A stretch of 64,000 nucleotides of DNA from an uncultured Oscillospiraceae bacterium (GCA_934572465.1 CAKTLG010000003.1:27108-91107), one strand, 5' to 3'. Numbered from the stretch's first letter, positions 7,984 through 16,671 are shown. Notes: generated by a model not told the origin, from the letters alone. A program made the numbers and translations.

Positions 7984-8778
7984 TCACGCCCTGGCAAGCC
8001 CCTTCTGGCGGGCATACTCGGCAGCGCCGAGCGCGCCCATGAGCTGCGGGTCGGTCTTGAGCTCGACGACCTTGAGCTTGAGCACGCGCTCGATGGCCTG
8101 CTTCAAGCCGTCGTTCTTGGCGCAGCCGCCGGTGAGCGTGATGGCGTCCACCGCGCCGGCCTTCTTCGCCATGACGAAGCAGCGCTTGGCGACGGCCATC
8201 TGGATGCCGGCCGCGATCTCGTCCATGGGCTTGCCCTCGCCGACGAGGGTGATGACCTCGCTCTCAGCGAAGACGGTGCACTGGGCGGTGATGGGGATGA
8301 CGTTCTTGGCGTTGAGCGAGAGCTTGGAGAACTCGGGCAGCGTCAGCTCGAACGAGCGGGCCATGGCCTCGTAGAAGCGGCCGGTACCGGCGGCGCACTT
8401 ATCGTTCATGGCAAAGTTTTTGACTGTGCCGTCGGTGTCGATGGAGATGCCCTTAACGTCCTGACCGCCGATATCGATGATGGCCTTAACGTCGGGATTG
8501 GTGATGTGCACGCCCATGGCGTGGCAGGAGATCTCGGAGATGTTTTCATCGGCAAACGGGACCTTGTTGCGGCCATAGCCGGTACCGATGAGGTACGTAA
8601 GGTCCTTGGAATCGTTCAGGCCCGCCTTTTTGCAGACCTCCTCCATCGCCAGCGTCGCGCTGACCTCGGAGTTGATCTTGGAGCGCAGGGTGGTGTCGGC
8701 AACGATCTTGCCGGTCTCGTCGAGGATCACTGCCTTGGTGTAGGTGGAGCCTACGTCACAGCCGCCGAAATACTTCAT
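7984..8778 (-). CDS. 2-hydroxyacyl-CoA dehydratase / benzoyl-CoA reductase activase (BadF/BadG/HgdC family)
   Basis: A 264 aa ASKHA-fold ATPase. Visible are the phosphate-binding GGCDVGSTYTKAVI, IDIGGQDVKG, the ligand cysteines in NDKCAAGTGRF and TAQCTVFAESEV that bridge one [4Fe-4S] cluster between two monomers, and LTGGCAKNDGL. The family uses two ATP to push one electron into the paired dehydratase/reductase. Length is normal for HgdC/FldI. The ATG at 8778 is chosen over an upstream one because the conserved MKYFGG start begins there, after a G-rich SD-like sequence. It is the only activase in the window and so may serve both dehydratase modules. Confidence 0.92.
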   Translation of the reverse strand: MKYFGGCDVGSTYTKAVILDETGKIVADTTLRSKINSEVSATLAMEEVCKKAGLNDSKDLTYLIGTGYGRNKVPFADENISEISCHAMGVHITNPDVKAIIDIGGQDVKGISIDTDGTVKNFAMNDKCAAGTGRFYEAMARSFELTLPEFSKLSLNAKNVIPITAQCTVFAESEVITLVGEGKPMDEIAAGIQMAVAKRCFVMAKKAGAVDAITLTGGCAKNDGLKQAIERVLKLKVVELKTDPQLMGALGAAEYARQKGLARA

Positions 8779-8821
8779 AGTTATTTTCCCCCAAATGTAT
8801 TGTATAAATATAGATTCAGAA

Positions 8822-10606
8822 TCACATTGCGTTTTCATCGTCGAATTCGACGAGCGTCGGGTCGACAGGCTCCGCCTTCATGACGGTGCGCATATACTCG
8901 TTGACCTTGCCGCGCATGGTCTTGCGGGACACGGTGCGCGGATCCATCAGATCATGCTCGATCCAGATCATGTGATAGCCCTTCTGGCGCGCCTGCTCAT
9001 CGAGGATGCCCTGGAGCGTGGCCATGTTCTTGCAGGCAACGTTCTGGTACATGATGATGAGGTCGACGTTCCAGATCTCGCACTGGCGCCACAGCTCGTT
9101 GACAACGTTCTGATAACCGCCGTTGGTGTGGCGGCGCATGACCATGCGCTCGTACAGGCGGGCAAGATCCTCGAGCGCCCTGCCTTGATCCTCGGTCTCG
9201 AGCGGACGGGTGAAGTTGAGGCTCTCCATCTCGACAAGAATGTCGACGCCCCAGCAGTTGGCGATCCAGTTGGAGAAGTTCGCGTAATAGTGCGCCGGAC
9301 AGGACCAGACGATGCCGCGGTACTTCATCTTGCCGCGCCAGGCCTCTTCCTTCTTCTCGTAGGCCTTGAGCATGATCTTGTTGACCTTCTCGAAGGTCTT
9401 TATCACGCGCGGGTCGCTGCCGCCGTCCATCTCGTAGTTCCACTTGCGGAACAGCTCGTAGGCAGGGCCGATGATCTGCGGATAGCGGGTCTGGTTGACC
9501 TCCCACTTCTGCAGCTCAAAGCTCGTCTCACGGTTGAAGCGCTTCATCGCGGCAAAGTAAGCGTCCCAGTTCCACTTTGCGCCGGTCTGCTCCTCGATGA
9601 ACCTGATGCAGTGCCTGATATCCTCGGCCGCGTCGGACACGGTCTCCTCGTACTCGTAGCGCACGGGGAACGTGAGGTGGAAGACCGGCAGGTCGGGGAA
9701 TCGGCGGGACATATATTCCGACGCCATCGTCGAGCCGTCGCACGGCATGGAGGAGGAGATGAAGCACGTGCCCATGTGGGGCAGCGCGTCGAGCACCAGC
9801 GCGCCGCATTCGCTCGAAGGAACGGGGCAGGTATCGGCGGGCAGGCCGAAGGATTCGACCGCGTCGATATAAGGCACGCAGGTAAGCTGGTCGATCTCGG
9901 AAACAAGGAAGACCGGGAAAAGCTGGTACGGCACGCCGACAAGGTCGGGGAAGCCGGCCATGATCTGACCCATGGTCATCTCGTCGAACAGAACGACCTT
10001 CTTGTTCAGGCTCTCGCTGTTGCCGTTCTTGTGGTCGCATTTTGCCATGATAACGAGATTCTCGGCAACATAGCGGAAGATGTCATAGATCATGAGGTGG
10101 CTCATGCGCAGCGCGCTGCCGCGCTGGCCGAGCGTATTCTTATCCAGGAAGCCCACGCAGCACAGGTAGGACATCATCCAGCGGTAATAGAGCACGCTGT
10201 TGAGCGCGGGGACAAGATCCATGGAGAACGTGGCCAGCAGCATCCCCCACATTTTGCACCAGTAGTAGAAGTCCATCGCCGTGGAGCCGACGCCGCGCCA
10301 CTCGCGGCGCACCGTCGCCATCGCGCCGCTGCGATAGAGCTTGCCGAGCTGCTTTTCGCCGTTGACGAGCAGATCCCAGCGCTCGGCATTGCTCATGCCG
10401 GCGATGGCCTTCGCCTCGCCGACAAGGCGCGCGCCGGTATCCTTCAGGTTGCTGAGCTGACGCGCCTTGAACGCAGACCAGTCGGTCTCCTTGAAAAGAT
10501 CGACGGCGATGGAGGCGACCTCCTTGAGATTTTCGCCCTGCGCCTTCCAGTCCACATTGTCCTTATGGCGCCAGATCGCGGGATTGGGATATTTCTGCTT
10601 TGCCAT
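8822..10606 (-). CDS. 2-hydroxyacyl-CoA dehydratase / benzoyl-CoA reductase family, long subunit (module B)
   Basis: A 594 aa paralogue of the 562 aa protein at 2326-4014. Shared features are the long N-terminal extension with aromatic-rich helices, TCPVPSSECGAL, the PCDGS motif, SCPAHYYANFSNWIANCWG and QNVACKNM, plus the ending TVSRKTMRGKVNEYMRTVM. The start ATG shares one base with the stop of the short subunit (TGATG), indicating tight coupling. Some cysteines differ from module A (PCPMCQ versus TCPVPSSEC), so the two copies may not be functionally identical. The reaction is undetermined. Confidence 0.75.
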   Translation of the reverse strand: MAKQKYPNPAIWRHKDNVDWKAQGENLKEVASIAVDLFKETDWSAFKARQLSNLKDTGARLVGEAKAIAGMSNAERWDLLVNGEKQLGKLYRSGAMATVRREWRGVGSTAMDFYYWCKMWGMLLATFSMDLVPALNSVLYYRWMMSYLCCVGFLDKNTLGQRGSALRMSHLMIYDIFRYVAENLVIMAKCDHKNGNSESLNKKVVLFDEMTMGQIMAGFPDLVGVPYQLFPVFLVSEIDQLTCVPYIDAVESFGLPADTCPVPSSECGALVLDALPHMGTCFISSSMPCDGSTMASEYMSRRFPDLPVFHLTFPVRYEYEETVSDAAEDIRHCIRFIEEQTGAKWNWDAYFAAMKRFNRETSFELQKWEVNQTRYPQIIGPAYELFRKWNYEMDGGSDPRVIKTFEKVNKIMLKAYEKKEEAWRGKMKYRGIVWSCPAHYYANFSNWIANCWGVDILVEMESLNFTRPLETEDQGRALEDLARLYERMVMRRHTNGGYQNVVNELWRQCEIWNVDLIIMYQNVACKNMATLQGILDEQARQKGYHMIWIEHDLMDPRTVSRKTMRGKVNEYMRTVMKAEPVDPTLVEFDDENAM

Positions 10607-11802
10607 CACTGCTTCCCTCCCTCTTTATGGATGCGCTTGATCTCCAGCGACTCCACAAACGCCTGGAAGCGCGTGCGGAGCTGGCCGGAGGAGCGGGCGT
10701 TATAGGGCCTGTCGATCGACAGCACCGACCAGCCCATCTCCTCGTTCATGATATGGCTGACGAGCGCGCGCTCGAAGCCCCAGTAATCGCAGAACTTCAT
10801 CTGCTCGTAGATGATGCCGTCGGCACGGAACTCGCGGGCAAGACGATCCGCCGTCGCGCGGCGCTGGGCGACCTTATCGTCGGCAATGTAGCGCGCGCAC
10901 TCGGAGACCTGCATACAGTGGCGGCAGATCTGCGTGAGCGCGTCCTCCTCGTCGTTCAGCTCGATGACCTCGCGTCCCGGCGTGGAGCCGAAGCAGTAGC
11001 GGTCGGATACGACGAACGCGCCGACCTCCTCGATCATCTTCGTCAGGCTGGGATCGTCGATCTCGCTGCCGACGATGGAAACGCGGGCGCGGTACCACGG
11101 CTTTTCGTCCACCTTGCGCTTTTTGATCTCGGCGAGCGTTTCGCGCAGCTTCGGCAGGATGAGATACTTCGGGCAGCAATAGGTCACAAGGTTGAGCACG
11201 TGGAACTCGTAGCCCGTGATGGGCGGGTTGTCCTGCTTGCGCAGCTCGCCGATCTCGGTGATGATGCGGCAGACCTCGTTGTGCTCCTCCACCGCCTTGC
11301 GGATGGCCGCGTCAGAGGTGTCGATCCCGTAGCTCTTTTCCATCACGTCAAGCAGCCGGATGCGCATCTGCTTGACATACTGGCGGATGGTGTAATCCTC
11401 CACCTTAAAGGGCATGTCGGTGTGCGTGACAAAAAAGTTGGGCTTTTCGTTGAGCTTGAGTATCTCAAAGTGCTCGTAGAAGCGGTTCATCATCGAGCAG
11501 GCGTCCACACCGGCGAGACCGTCGAGGAAGTTGTAGCCGCCCTCCATGCCGCGCTCGAGCAGGGCGCGGGCGAACTCGCAGGTGTAGTTCGACATGTAGT
11601 AGGTCGCCATGTCGATCGAACCGGTCCTCGGCGCGCGCAGGCGCACGGAGAAACAGTTGTCCAGATTGAGCAGTACCTCGGGAATGTGGAAGCAGGTATA
11701 GCCGATGGCGAGCTTGCCCTCCGCCTTTGCCTGCTGTACCAGTTCGTTGTTCGCTTCGTCGAGGAGCTGTTCAAAGTAGATCAGATGCTTGAGATCCTTC
11801 AA
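10606..11802 (-). CDS. 2-hydroxyacyl-CoA dehydratase / benzoyl-CoA reductase family, short subunit (module B)
   Basis: A ~398 aa paralogue of the protein at 1134-2333, alignable along its whole length (LKDLKHLIYFEQLLDEANNE start, GYTCFHIPEVLLNLDNCFS, MATYYMSNYTCEFARALLER, ASKKF/EQMKFCDYW region, GQLRTRFQAFVESLE end). A TTG at 11802 is the best start: AGAGGTG lies 6 bases before it and it matches the start of the module-A copy. A GTG three codons upstream overlaps the RBS itself. It is cotranscribed with the long subunit. Fewer cysteines than the module-A copy are seen in the MATYYMS segment (TCEFARA versus TCHYGRC). Confidence 0.78.
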   Translation of the reverse strand: MKDLKHLIYFEQLLDEANNELVQQAKAEGKLAIGYTCFHIPEVLLNLDNCFSVRLRAPRTGSIDMATYYMSNYTCEFARALLERGMEGGYNFLDGLAGVDACSMMNRFYEHFEILKLNEKPNFFVTHTDMPFKVEDYTIRQYVKQMRIRLLDVMEKSYGIDTSDAAIRKAVEEHNEVCRIITEIGELRKQDNPPITGYEFHVLNLVTYCCPKYLILPKLRETLAEIKKRKVDEKPWYRARVSIVGSEIDDPSLTKMIEEVGAFVVSDRYCFGSTPGREVIELNDEEDALTQICRHCMQVSECARYIADDKVAQRRATADRLAREFRADGIIYEQMKFCDYWGFERALVSHIMNEEMGWSVLSIDRPYNARSSGQLRTRFQAFVESLEIKRIHKEGGKQ

Positions 11803-11860
11803 ATGGTACACCTCTTTTCATATTGTTTCTTCCTTTGCCTGAGAGGGCGCTGCCGCCGCC

Positions 11861-12613
11861 TCAGAGCTTTATCTTTGAGAGCGCTTGCCACGCCCCTTTG
11901 ATAACGTTGGAATCGTCCGGCAGGTCGAAAACGCTTTTGCCCTGCACGTCGTTTTTCGCCTGCTGAGCGTCCGCGCCGATCACCGCCAGCACCGGCGCGC
12001 CCGCGATCTCAGGATCGATGACGAGCTCGGGCCGCGTGGCGCGGTTGATGATCACGCCGCATTTTTCATACATCACGAGCTCGTCCGCCACACGCTTGAT
12101 CGTGCCGACGACCTGATAGCCCTTGCGGCTCTGGTCGGTCACCAGCAGCAGATGCGTCACCCTTTCCATCACGCGGCGGTTGATCTGCTCGATGCCGGCC
12201 TCGCCGTCGATGACGACATAGTCGAAGTCCCCCGCCAGCAGCGAGATGACCTCCTTGAGATAGCCGTTGACCGTGCAGTAGCAGCCCGCCGTCTCCGGCC
12301 GCCCGATGGCGAGAAAGGCAAAGCCGCGCGTCTCGCACATCGCATCGAACAGGCGGAAGCGCGCCTCGCTCAAAAGCTCGTCCGTCTGCGTTTTTGTTGA
12401 AGAGGAGGCCATGGACTTGCGGATATCGTCCAGCGTCTCGCGCACCGTGACGCCCAGCGCCGTGGCAAGGCCGACGGCGGGATCGGCGTCGATGGCGAGG
12501 ATGCGCGCGTCCGGATGCTGCTGCACGAGCAGCCGCACGATCGCCGCTGAGACCGACGTTTTCCCCACGCCGCCCTTACCGGCGAGCGCAATGATCCTTG
12601 CCTGACCGGACAT
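11861..12613 (-). CDS. cooC: CooC-type MinD/ParA-fold maturation ATPase
   Basis: A 250 aa deviant-Walker P-loop ATPase (AGKGGVGKTSVSAAIVRLL), with DADPAVGLATALG switch I, VIDGEAGIEQINRR, and a CYC pair in ETAGCYCTVNGYLK. CooC/AcsF members bind nickel through paired cysteines and mature CO dehydrogenase or acetyl-CoA synthase. Here no CODH is in the window; the neighbours are dehydratase-family reductases and an ACS-like domain. The ATG at 12613 sits 9 bases from GGGAGGG, whereas the upstream ATG touches it. It is the first gene of the operon, behind the promoter at 12664-12692. Confidence 0.85.
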   Translation of the reverse strand: MSGQARIIALAGKGGVGKTSVSAAIVRLLVQQHPDARILAIDADPAVGLATALGVTVRETLDDIRKSMASSSTKTQTDELLSEARFRLFDAMCETRGFAFLAIGRPETAGCYCTVNGYLKEVISLLAGDFDYVVIDGEAGIEQINRRVMERVTHLLLVTDQSRKGYQVVGTIKRVADELVMYEKCGVIINRATRPELVIDPEIAGAPVLAVIGADAQQAKNDVQGKSVFDLPDDSNVIKGAWQALSKIKL

Positions 12614-12663
12614 GAATCGCATCCCTCCCTTTCCTGCAATTTCACGATTTGTTCACAATTTTC

Positions 12664-12692
12664 ATTCTACCATAGTTCTTTTCGTTTTACAA
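12664..12692 (-). promoter_or_regulatory. Promoter of cooC-dehydratase module B operon
   Basis: On the minus strand TTGTAA, a 17-base spacer, and TAGAAT, about 50 bases before the cooC start in an AT-rich intergenic region. Confidence 0.6.
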
Positions 12693-12744
12693 TCATTATT
12701 TGACATTTTATTCTAAAATTCCCCGTCGTCCGTCAATTTTTTTG

Positions 12745-12773
12745 TTGATTCTTCCGCTGTACTATGGTAAACT
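12745..12773 (+). promoter_or_regulatory. Promoter of enoate reductase gene
   Basis: TTGATT, a 17-base spacer ending TATGG, and TAAACT. It is divergent from the cooC promoter within one 248-base intergenic region, so the two transcription units could share a regulator. Confidence 0.55.
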
Positions 12774-12861
12774 GTACCCAGCATTATGCAGGAACTCCCT
12801 GCCCGTTTTGGATCATGGCACGATGTTGTGATCACTTTTTAGGAAGCGAGGAAGACCCCAT

Positions 12862-15135
12862 ATGAAAACTGACGCATTGGTACAACAGCTGATCGACAGC
12901 TACGGCAACTGGTTCCAGACCAATTCCGGCAACTGCGCCGGCGGCGCCGCGCGCATGACGCAGGAGCTGTATCCCTACGACAAGCTCTTCTCCCCCATTC
13001 AGATCAATAAGCTCAAGGTGAAAAACCGCCTTGTCATGGCGCCGATGGGCAACTGCCAGATGGCCGAGGAGACCGGCCGTCCCAACGACAAGATGCTCCA
13101 GTACTTCTTCGCCCGCGCCGAGGGCGGCGTCGGTCTTTTGACCACGGGCCTCATCCCCATCAGCCATCACATCGACTCGACCGTCACCGAGAAGGGCAAC
13201 TTCTCCTACTTCCCCCGCATCGACGGCACGCGCACCAACCACATGGGCTGGCGCGATCTTGCTCAGGGCGTTCACGCCCGCGGCAGCCGCATCTTCATCC
13301 AGCTCACGCCGGGTCTCGGCCGCGTCGGCGCGCCGACGTGCCTGCTGAACAAGTATCAGCTCCCCGTCTCCGCCTCGATCAACCCCAACTTCTATCTGCC
13401 CGAGGTCCCCTGCCGCCCGCTGATCGACTTTGAGTGCGACAAGATCATCCGCAACGCCGGTCAGGCCGCGCTGGACGCCAAGGTCATGGGCATGGACGGC
13501 GTGTATCTGCACGGCCACGAGGGTTATCTGCTCGACCAGCTGACCTCCCCCGCGTTCAACCGCCGCAAGGCCGGCAAGTATGCCGACTGGCAGCGCTTCG
13601 GCATCGACCTTATCAAGCAGATCCGCAAGCGCGTTGGCCCCTACTTCCCCATCATGTACCGTATCGACCTCTCCCTCGCCCTGAACGAGACCTACGGCGA
13701 GCGCATGGAGAAGGTCAAGAGCCTCAAGAACTTCCAGAACGGCCGTTCCGTTGCCGATACGCTGGATTACATGGAGAATCTCGTCAAGGCGGGCGTCGAT
13801 ATGTTCGACGTTGACCTCGGCTGCTACGATAACTGGTGGCTGCCGCACCCGCCCGCCGGTATGCCCGCCGGCTGCTTCCTCGATATCTCCAAGGTCGCCA
13901 AGGAATACTTTGCCGCGCGCGGCGTGGAGTCCAACGTCGGCGTGGAGGTCCCCGTCGTCGCCGTCGGCAAGCTCGGCTATCCCGACCTCGCCGAAAAGGC
14001 GCTGCGCGACGGCAAGTGCGACATGGTCATGCTCGGCCGTCCCGTGCTGGCCGATCCCGACTGGTGCAACAAGGCCTATGCCGGCAAGGTCGAGGACATC
14101 CGTCCGTGTATCGGCTGTCAGGAGGGCTGCGTCAACGAGTTCGTCGAGGGCGGCCATCCCCAGTGCGCCGTCAACCCGCGCACCGGCTTCGAGGACGTCA
14201 TGCCCAAGGAGTTCCCGAAGGCTGAAAAGGTCAAGCGCATCGCGGTCGTCGGCGGCGGCAGCGCCGGTATGAACTTTGCCCTCGTCGCCGCCAAGCGCGG
14301 TCACAAGGTCGAGATCTACGAAAAGACCGACAAGCTCGGCGGCAAGCTCTGGCCCGCCTCCAAGCCGCTGGTCAAATTTGACATGATGAACTACACCCAG
14401 TGGCTCATCGCTCAGGTCGAGAAGGCCGAGGGCGTGACCATCCACCTGAACAAAGCCGTTGACAACGACTTCCTCAAGGCCGAGGGCTTCGACGCCATCG
14501 TCTTCGCCGTCGGCGCGCAGGGCAGCGACAAGCTCCCGCCCATCCCCGGCATTCAGGATGCCAAAACCGTGGACGGCGTCGACCTGCTCAACCATCCCGA
14601 AAAGCTCGGCGACGCGAAGAAGATCGTCGTTATCGGCGGCGGCAGCGTCGGCATGGAGACCGCCTACTGGCTGGAGTATGAGCACGGCTGCGACGTGACC
14701 GTCGTTGAAATGCTCAAGTATATGATGGACGGCGCCTGCACCGCCAACCGCGGCCACCTGATCCACTACTTTGAAAAGGCCGGCGGCAAGCTCATCAACT
14801 GCTCCAAGGTCGTTGGCTTCGGCGGCGACAACTCCGTCAAGATCGAGCGCAACATCTCCAAGGGCGTGCCCGATCCCTACTGCACGTGGACGCCCGTTAT
14901 CCCCAAGAACATCGACAATCCGCTCGCGCCCAAGATGGGTCCCGAGAGCCTGATCGAGAGCCTGCCCGCCGACCTTGTGGTGCTGTGCATGGGCCGCGCC
15001 GCCAATCAGGATCCCTACTACAAGGCCGTCGAGGAGCGCATTGCGCCCGAGATCTATAACATCGGCGATTCGCTTCAGGCCGGCAACCTGCTCACCGGCA
15101 ACCGTGCCGCGTGGAGCACCGCCGCGATGATCTGA
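12862..15135 (+). CDS. 2-enoate reductase-type flavoprotein (old yellow enzyme + FAD/NAD domain)
   Basis: A 757 aa protein. Residues ~40-410 form an old-yellow-enzyme TIM barrel (NRLVMAPMGNCQMAE near 55-70, and the YLHGHEGYLLDQLTSPAFNR flavin/substrate region). Next is a [4Fe-4S] motif, CIGCQEGCVNEF followed by QCAVNPRTG. The C-terminal half has two nucleotide-binding folds (IAVVGGGSAGMNFALVAAKR, IVVIGGGSVGMETAYWLE). This is the layout of clostridial enoate reductase, FldZ and the BaiCD/BaiH enzymes, slightly longer than the usual ~665 aa because of a ~35-residue N-terminal extension. It reduces an activated C=C bond with NADH. Its place beside dehydratase-type genes fits an enoate-forming then enoate-reducing route, but the substrate is unknown. 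RBS is AGCGAGGAAG. Confidence 0.85.
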   Translation: MKTDALVQQLIDSYGNWFQTNSGNCAGGAARMTQELYPYDKLFSPIQINKLKVKNRLVMAPMGNCQMAEETGRPNDKMLQYFFARAEGGVGLLTTGLIPISHHIDSTVTEKGNFSYFPRIDGTRTNHMGWRDLAQGVHARGSRIFIQLTPGLGRVGAPTCLLNKYQLPVSASINPNFYLPEVPCRPLIDFECDKIIRNAGQAALDAKVMGMDGVYLHGHEGYLLDQLTSPAFNRRKAGKYADWQRFGIDLIKQIRKRVGPYFPIMYRIDLSLALNETYGERMEKVKSLKNFQNGRSVADTLDYMENLVKAGVDMFDVDLGCYDNWWLPHPPAGMPAGCFLDISKVAKEYFAARGVESNVGVEVPVVAVGKLGYPDLAEKALRDGKCDMVMLGRPVLADPDWCNKAYAGKVEDIRPCIGCQEGCVNEFVEGGHPQCAVNPRTGFEDVMPKEFPKAEKVKRIAVVGGGSAGMNFALVAAKRGHKVEIYEKTDKLGGKLWPASKPLVKFDMMNYTQWLIAQVEKAEGVTIHLNKAVDNDFLKAEGFDAIVFAVGAQGSDKLPPIPGIQDAKTVDGVDLLNHPEKLGDAKKIVVIGGGSVGMETAYWLEYEHGCDVTVVEMLKYMMDGACTANRGHLIHYFEKAGGKLINCSKVVGFGGDNSVKIERNISKGVPDPYCTWTPVIPKNIDNPLAPKMGPESLIESLPADLVVLCMGRAANQDPYYKAVEERIAPEIYNIGDSLQAGNLLTGNRAAWSTAAMI

Positions 15136-15170
15136 GTCTTCCAAAAGGAAGCGTCGTTCTCTTGCAAAAA

Positions 15171-15202
15171 GGAGGCGGCAGTCCGCACGGACTGCCGCCT
15201 CC
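15171..15202 (+). terminator. Stem-loop after enoate reductase gene
   Basis: GGAGGCGGCAGTCCG and CGGACTGCCGCCTCC form a 15-bp stem with a 2-base loop. The following tract is pyrimidine-rich rather than all T, so termination strength is uncertain. Confidence 0.6.
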
Positions 15203-15263
15203 CTGCTTTCCCTCTCCCTCCACAGCCTTCCGCGTGCTGTCTCAGCTTCACCCCTGAAACGGC

Positions 15264-15301
15264 AAAAAAAGCAGGCTCCCCATTCAGGAAGCCTGCTTTT
15301 T
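15264..15301. terminator. Terminator of the ribosomal protein operon (rplL end)
   Basis: AAAAAAAGCAGGCT and AGCCTGCTTTTT form a stem with A and T tails, 21 bases beyond the rplL stop and readable on both strands. No rpoB follows. Confidence 0.85.
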
Positions 15302-15321
15302 CAACGCTTTGACAGGTGAAA

Positions 15322-15693
15322 TTACTTGATCTCGACCTTGGCGCCAGCCTCTTCGAGCTGCTTCTTGAGCTCCTCGGCATCGTCCTTGGACACGCCTTCC
15401 TTGACGGTCTTGGGAGCGCCTTCGACGAAAGCCTTGGCCTCGGCCAGACCCAGACCGGTCAGCTCGCGGATGACCTTGATGACCTTGATCTTGGCAGCGG
15501 CGTCGAAACCGGCGAGGACGACGTCGAACTCGGTCTTCTCTTCGACGGCGGCAGCAGCAGCGCCGGCAGCGGGAGCAGCCATAGCGGCGGCGGAAACGCC
15601 GAACTCTTCCTCGAGGGCGTGGACGAGCTCAGAGAGCTCGAGGACGGTAAGGCCCTTGATTTCTTCGATCATAGCAGTAACTTTCTCGCTCAT
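15322..15693 (-). CDS. rplL: 50S ribosomal protein L7/L12
   Basis: A 123 aa protein with the N-terminal dimerisation part ([20 protein letters not shown]), an Ala-rich hinge around residues 37-52, and the C-terminal factor-binding domain ([40 protein letters not shown]). It forms the flexible ribosomal stalk that recruits translation GTPases. It lies directly downstream of rplJ, and a terminator follows, so rpoBC are not in this operon here. Confidence 0.98.
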   Translation of the reverse strand: MSEKVTAMIEEIKGLTVLELSELVHALEEEFGVSAAAMAAPAAGAAAAAVEEKTEFDVVLAGFDAAAKIKVIKVIRELTGLGLAEAKAFVEGAPKTVKEGVSKDDAEELKKQLEEAGAKVEIK

Positions 15694-15749
15694 TGTAATG
15701 ATCCTCCTGAATAAGAATTTGTTTTAATGGTTGTGGTTGGTGCCGCGGC

Positions 15750-16283
15750 TTATTCCGCAGCGGGAGCTTCGGCGGCCTCCTCGGCGGGAGCGCCATCCTT
15801 CTCGGCGATCTGCTTGAGAACGCAGGCCAGCGCGGAAATGGGAGCCAGCATGGTGCCCAGGACCTGAGCCTGCAGGACCGGCAGCGCGGGGATCGCGGCC
15901 AGCGCATTGATGGTGGCCATGTCGACGACTTTGCCTTCCATGAAGCCGCCCTTGATCTCGAACTTACCGTTGAGCTTCTTGGCGAAGTCGGCGATCACGC
16001 GCGCGGGCGCGACGGGATCGGCGGCGATGGCCAGAGAAGTGGTGCCGTTCAGCTGATCGTCAAGCTCGTTGAGACCGACGTTGTTGAAAGCAAAGCGGAG
16101 CAGCGTGTTCTTCACGACCGCATACTCGACCTCGTTCTTGCGGCACTCGGCACGCAGAGCGGTGTCCTCAGCAACGGTGATGCCCTTGTAATCAACGATC
16201 ACGCCGGCAGCCGCGCCCTGCAGCTTCTCGGTAAGGGAAGCCACGATTGCCTGCTTTTCAGACAGAACTTTTGCGTTAGGCAT
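15750..16283 (-). CDS. rplJ: 50S ribosomal protein L10
   Basis: A 177 aa protein, start MPNAKVLSEKQAIVASLTEK, with the rRNA-binding N-terminal domain (GVIVDYKGITVAEDTALRAE, VKNTLLRFAF) and a helical C-terminus for L7/L12 dimers, ending in an Ala/Glu-rich tail. It is preceded by GGAGGTG and a long leader with the L10-type autoregulatory structure and its own promoter. Confidence 0.98.
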   Translation of the reverse strand: MPNAKVLSEKQAIVASLTEKLQGAAAGVIVDYKGITVAEDTALRAECRKNEVEYAVVKNTLLRFAFNNVGLNELDDQLNGTTSLAIAADPVAPARVIADFAKKLNGKFEIKGGFMEGKVVDMATINALAAIPALPVLQAQVLGTMLAPISALACVLKQIAEKDGAPAEEAAEAPAAE

Positions 16284-16339
16284 TTCTTGATTTCACCTCC
16301 GTTGGATTTTGCGGCACACACCCGTGTGCCTGGGGAAAC

Positions 16340-16470
16340 GAGGCGTTCTAAAAAAGGAAACCGTCCTCATATCAAAAGACATGAGGACGGTAAAGCAATC
16401 ATAAAATGTTTGCCATCCTCGGCAGGGTTTATGAGGCATAGCCTCACCTGCTGTCTTTGGAACGCTCTAA
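16340..16470 (-). ncRNA. Ribosomal L10 leader (autoregulatory mRNA structure)
   Basis: The transcribed region between the rplJ promoter and rplJ contains, on the minus strand, a kink-turn-like upstream part and then CCGTCCTCATGTC pairing with GATATGAGGACGG, followed by TTTCCTTTTTT. This is the usual layout of the Firmicute L10 leader, where L10(L12) binding to the upstream element favours the terminator. The terminator hairpin (about 16361-16390, T-run at 16351-16357) is clear; the exact L10-binding element was not folded. Confidence 0.75.
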
Positions 16471-16471
16471 T

Positions 16472-16500
16472 AGTATATCCAAGGCTGACAGGCTTGTCAA
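16472..16500 (-). promoter_or_regulatory. Promoter of rplJ-rplL
   Basis: On the minus strand a near-consensus TTGACA, 17-base spacer, TATACT. It provides rplJL with transcription independent of rplKA, right before the L10 leader. Confidence 0.9.
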
Positions 16501-16565
16501 CCCCAAATATCGTTTTTTCCGCAAATTCGCCCCACTTTTGCGCCGCGCATGGCGCAAATCATTTC

Positions 16566-16665
16566 GATGATCATTTGCCGCGGCATACGCGCGGCAAATG
16601 ATCCCTCTCGCGGAGCGAGTGTCGAGCCGCGCACGCGCGGCGAGGCACAGAGCGGAGTGCGATCC
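16566..16665 (+). repeat. Dispersed palindromic intergenic repeat, copy 1
   Basis: It begins with a 14-bp stem (16569-16582 with 16590-16603; arms GATCATTTGCCGCG and CGCGGCAAATGATC), then GCGGAGCGAGTGTCGAG and GGCGAGGCACAGAGCGGAGT. A related arrangement occurs inverted at 29340-29445: a palindrome around GCCGCG/CGTGGC, then CGCGGAGTGAGCGTCGGA and CCGAGGCGCAGAACGCAG. The copies differ but share the order of elements. Confidence 0.5.
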
Positions 16666-16671
16666 TGAATC

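Noticed and set aside
8744..10705. A 653-codon plus-strand frame opposite the long dehydratase subunit, and similar long frames opposite 2326-4014 and 12862-15135
   Set aside because: Composition is Arg/His/Val/Asp-rich low-information sequence without motifs; the opposite strands encode clear enzyme families.
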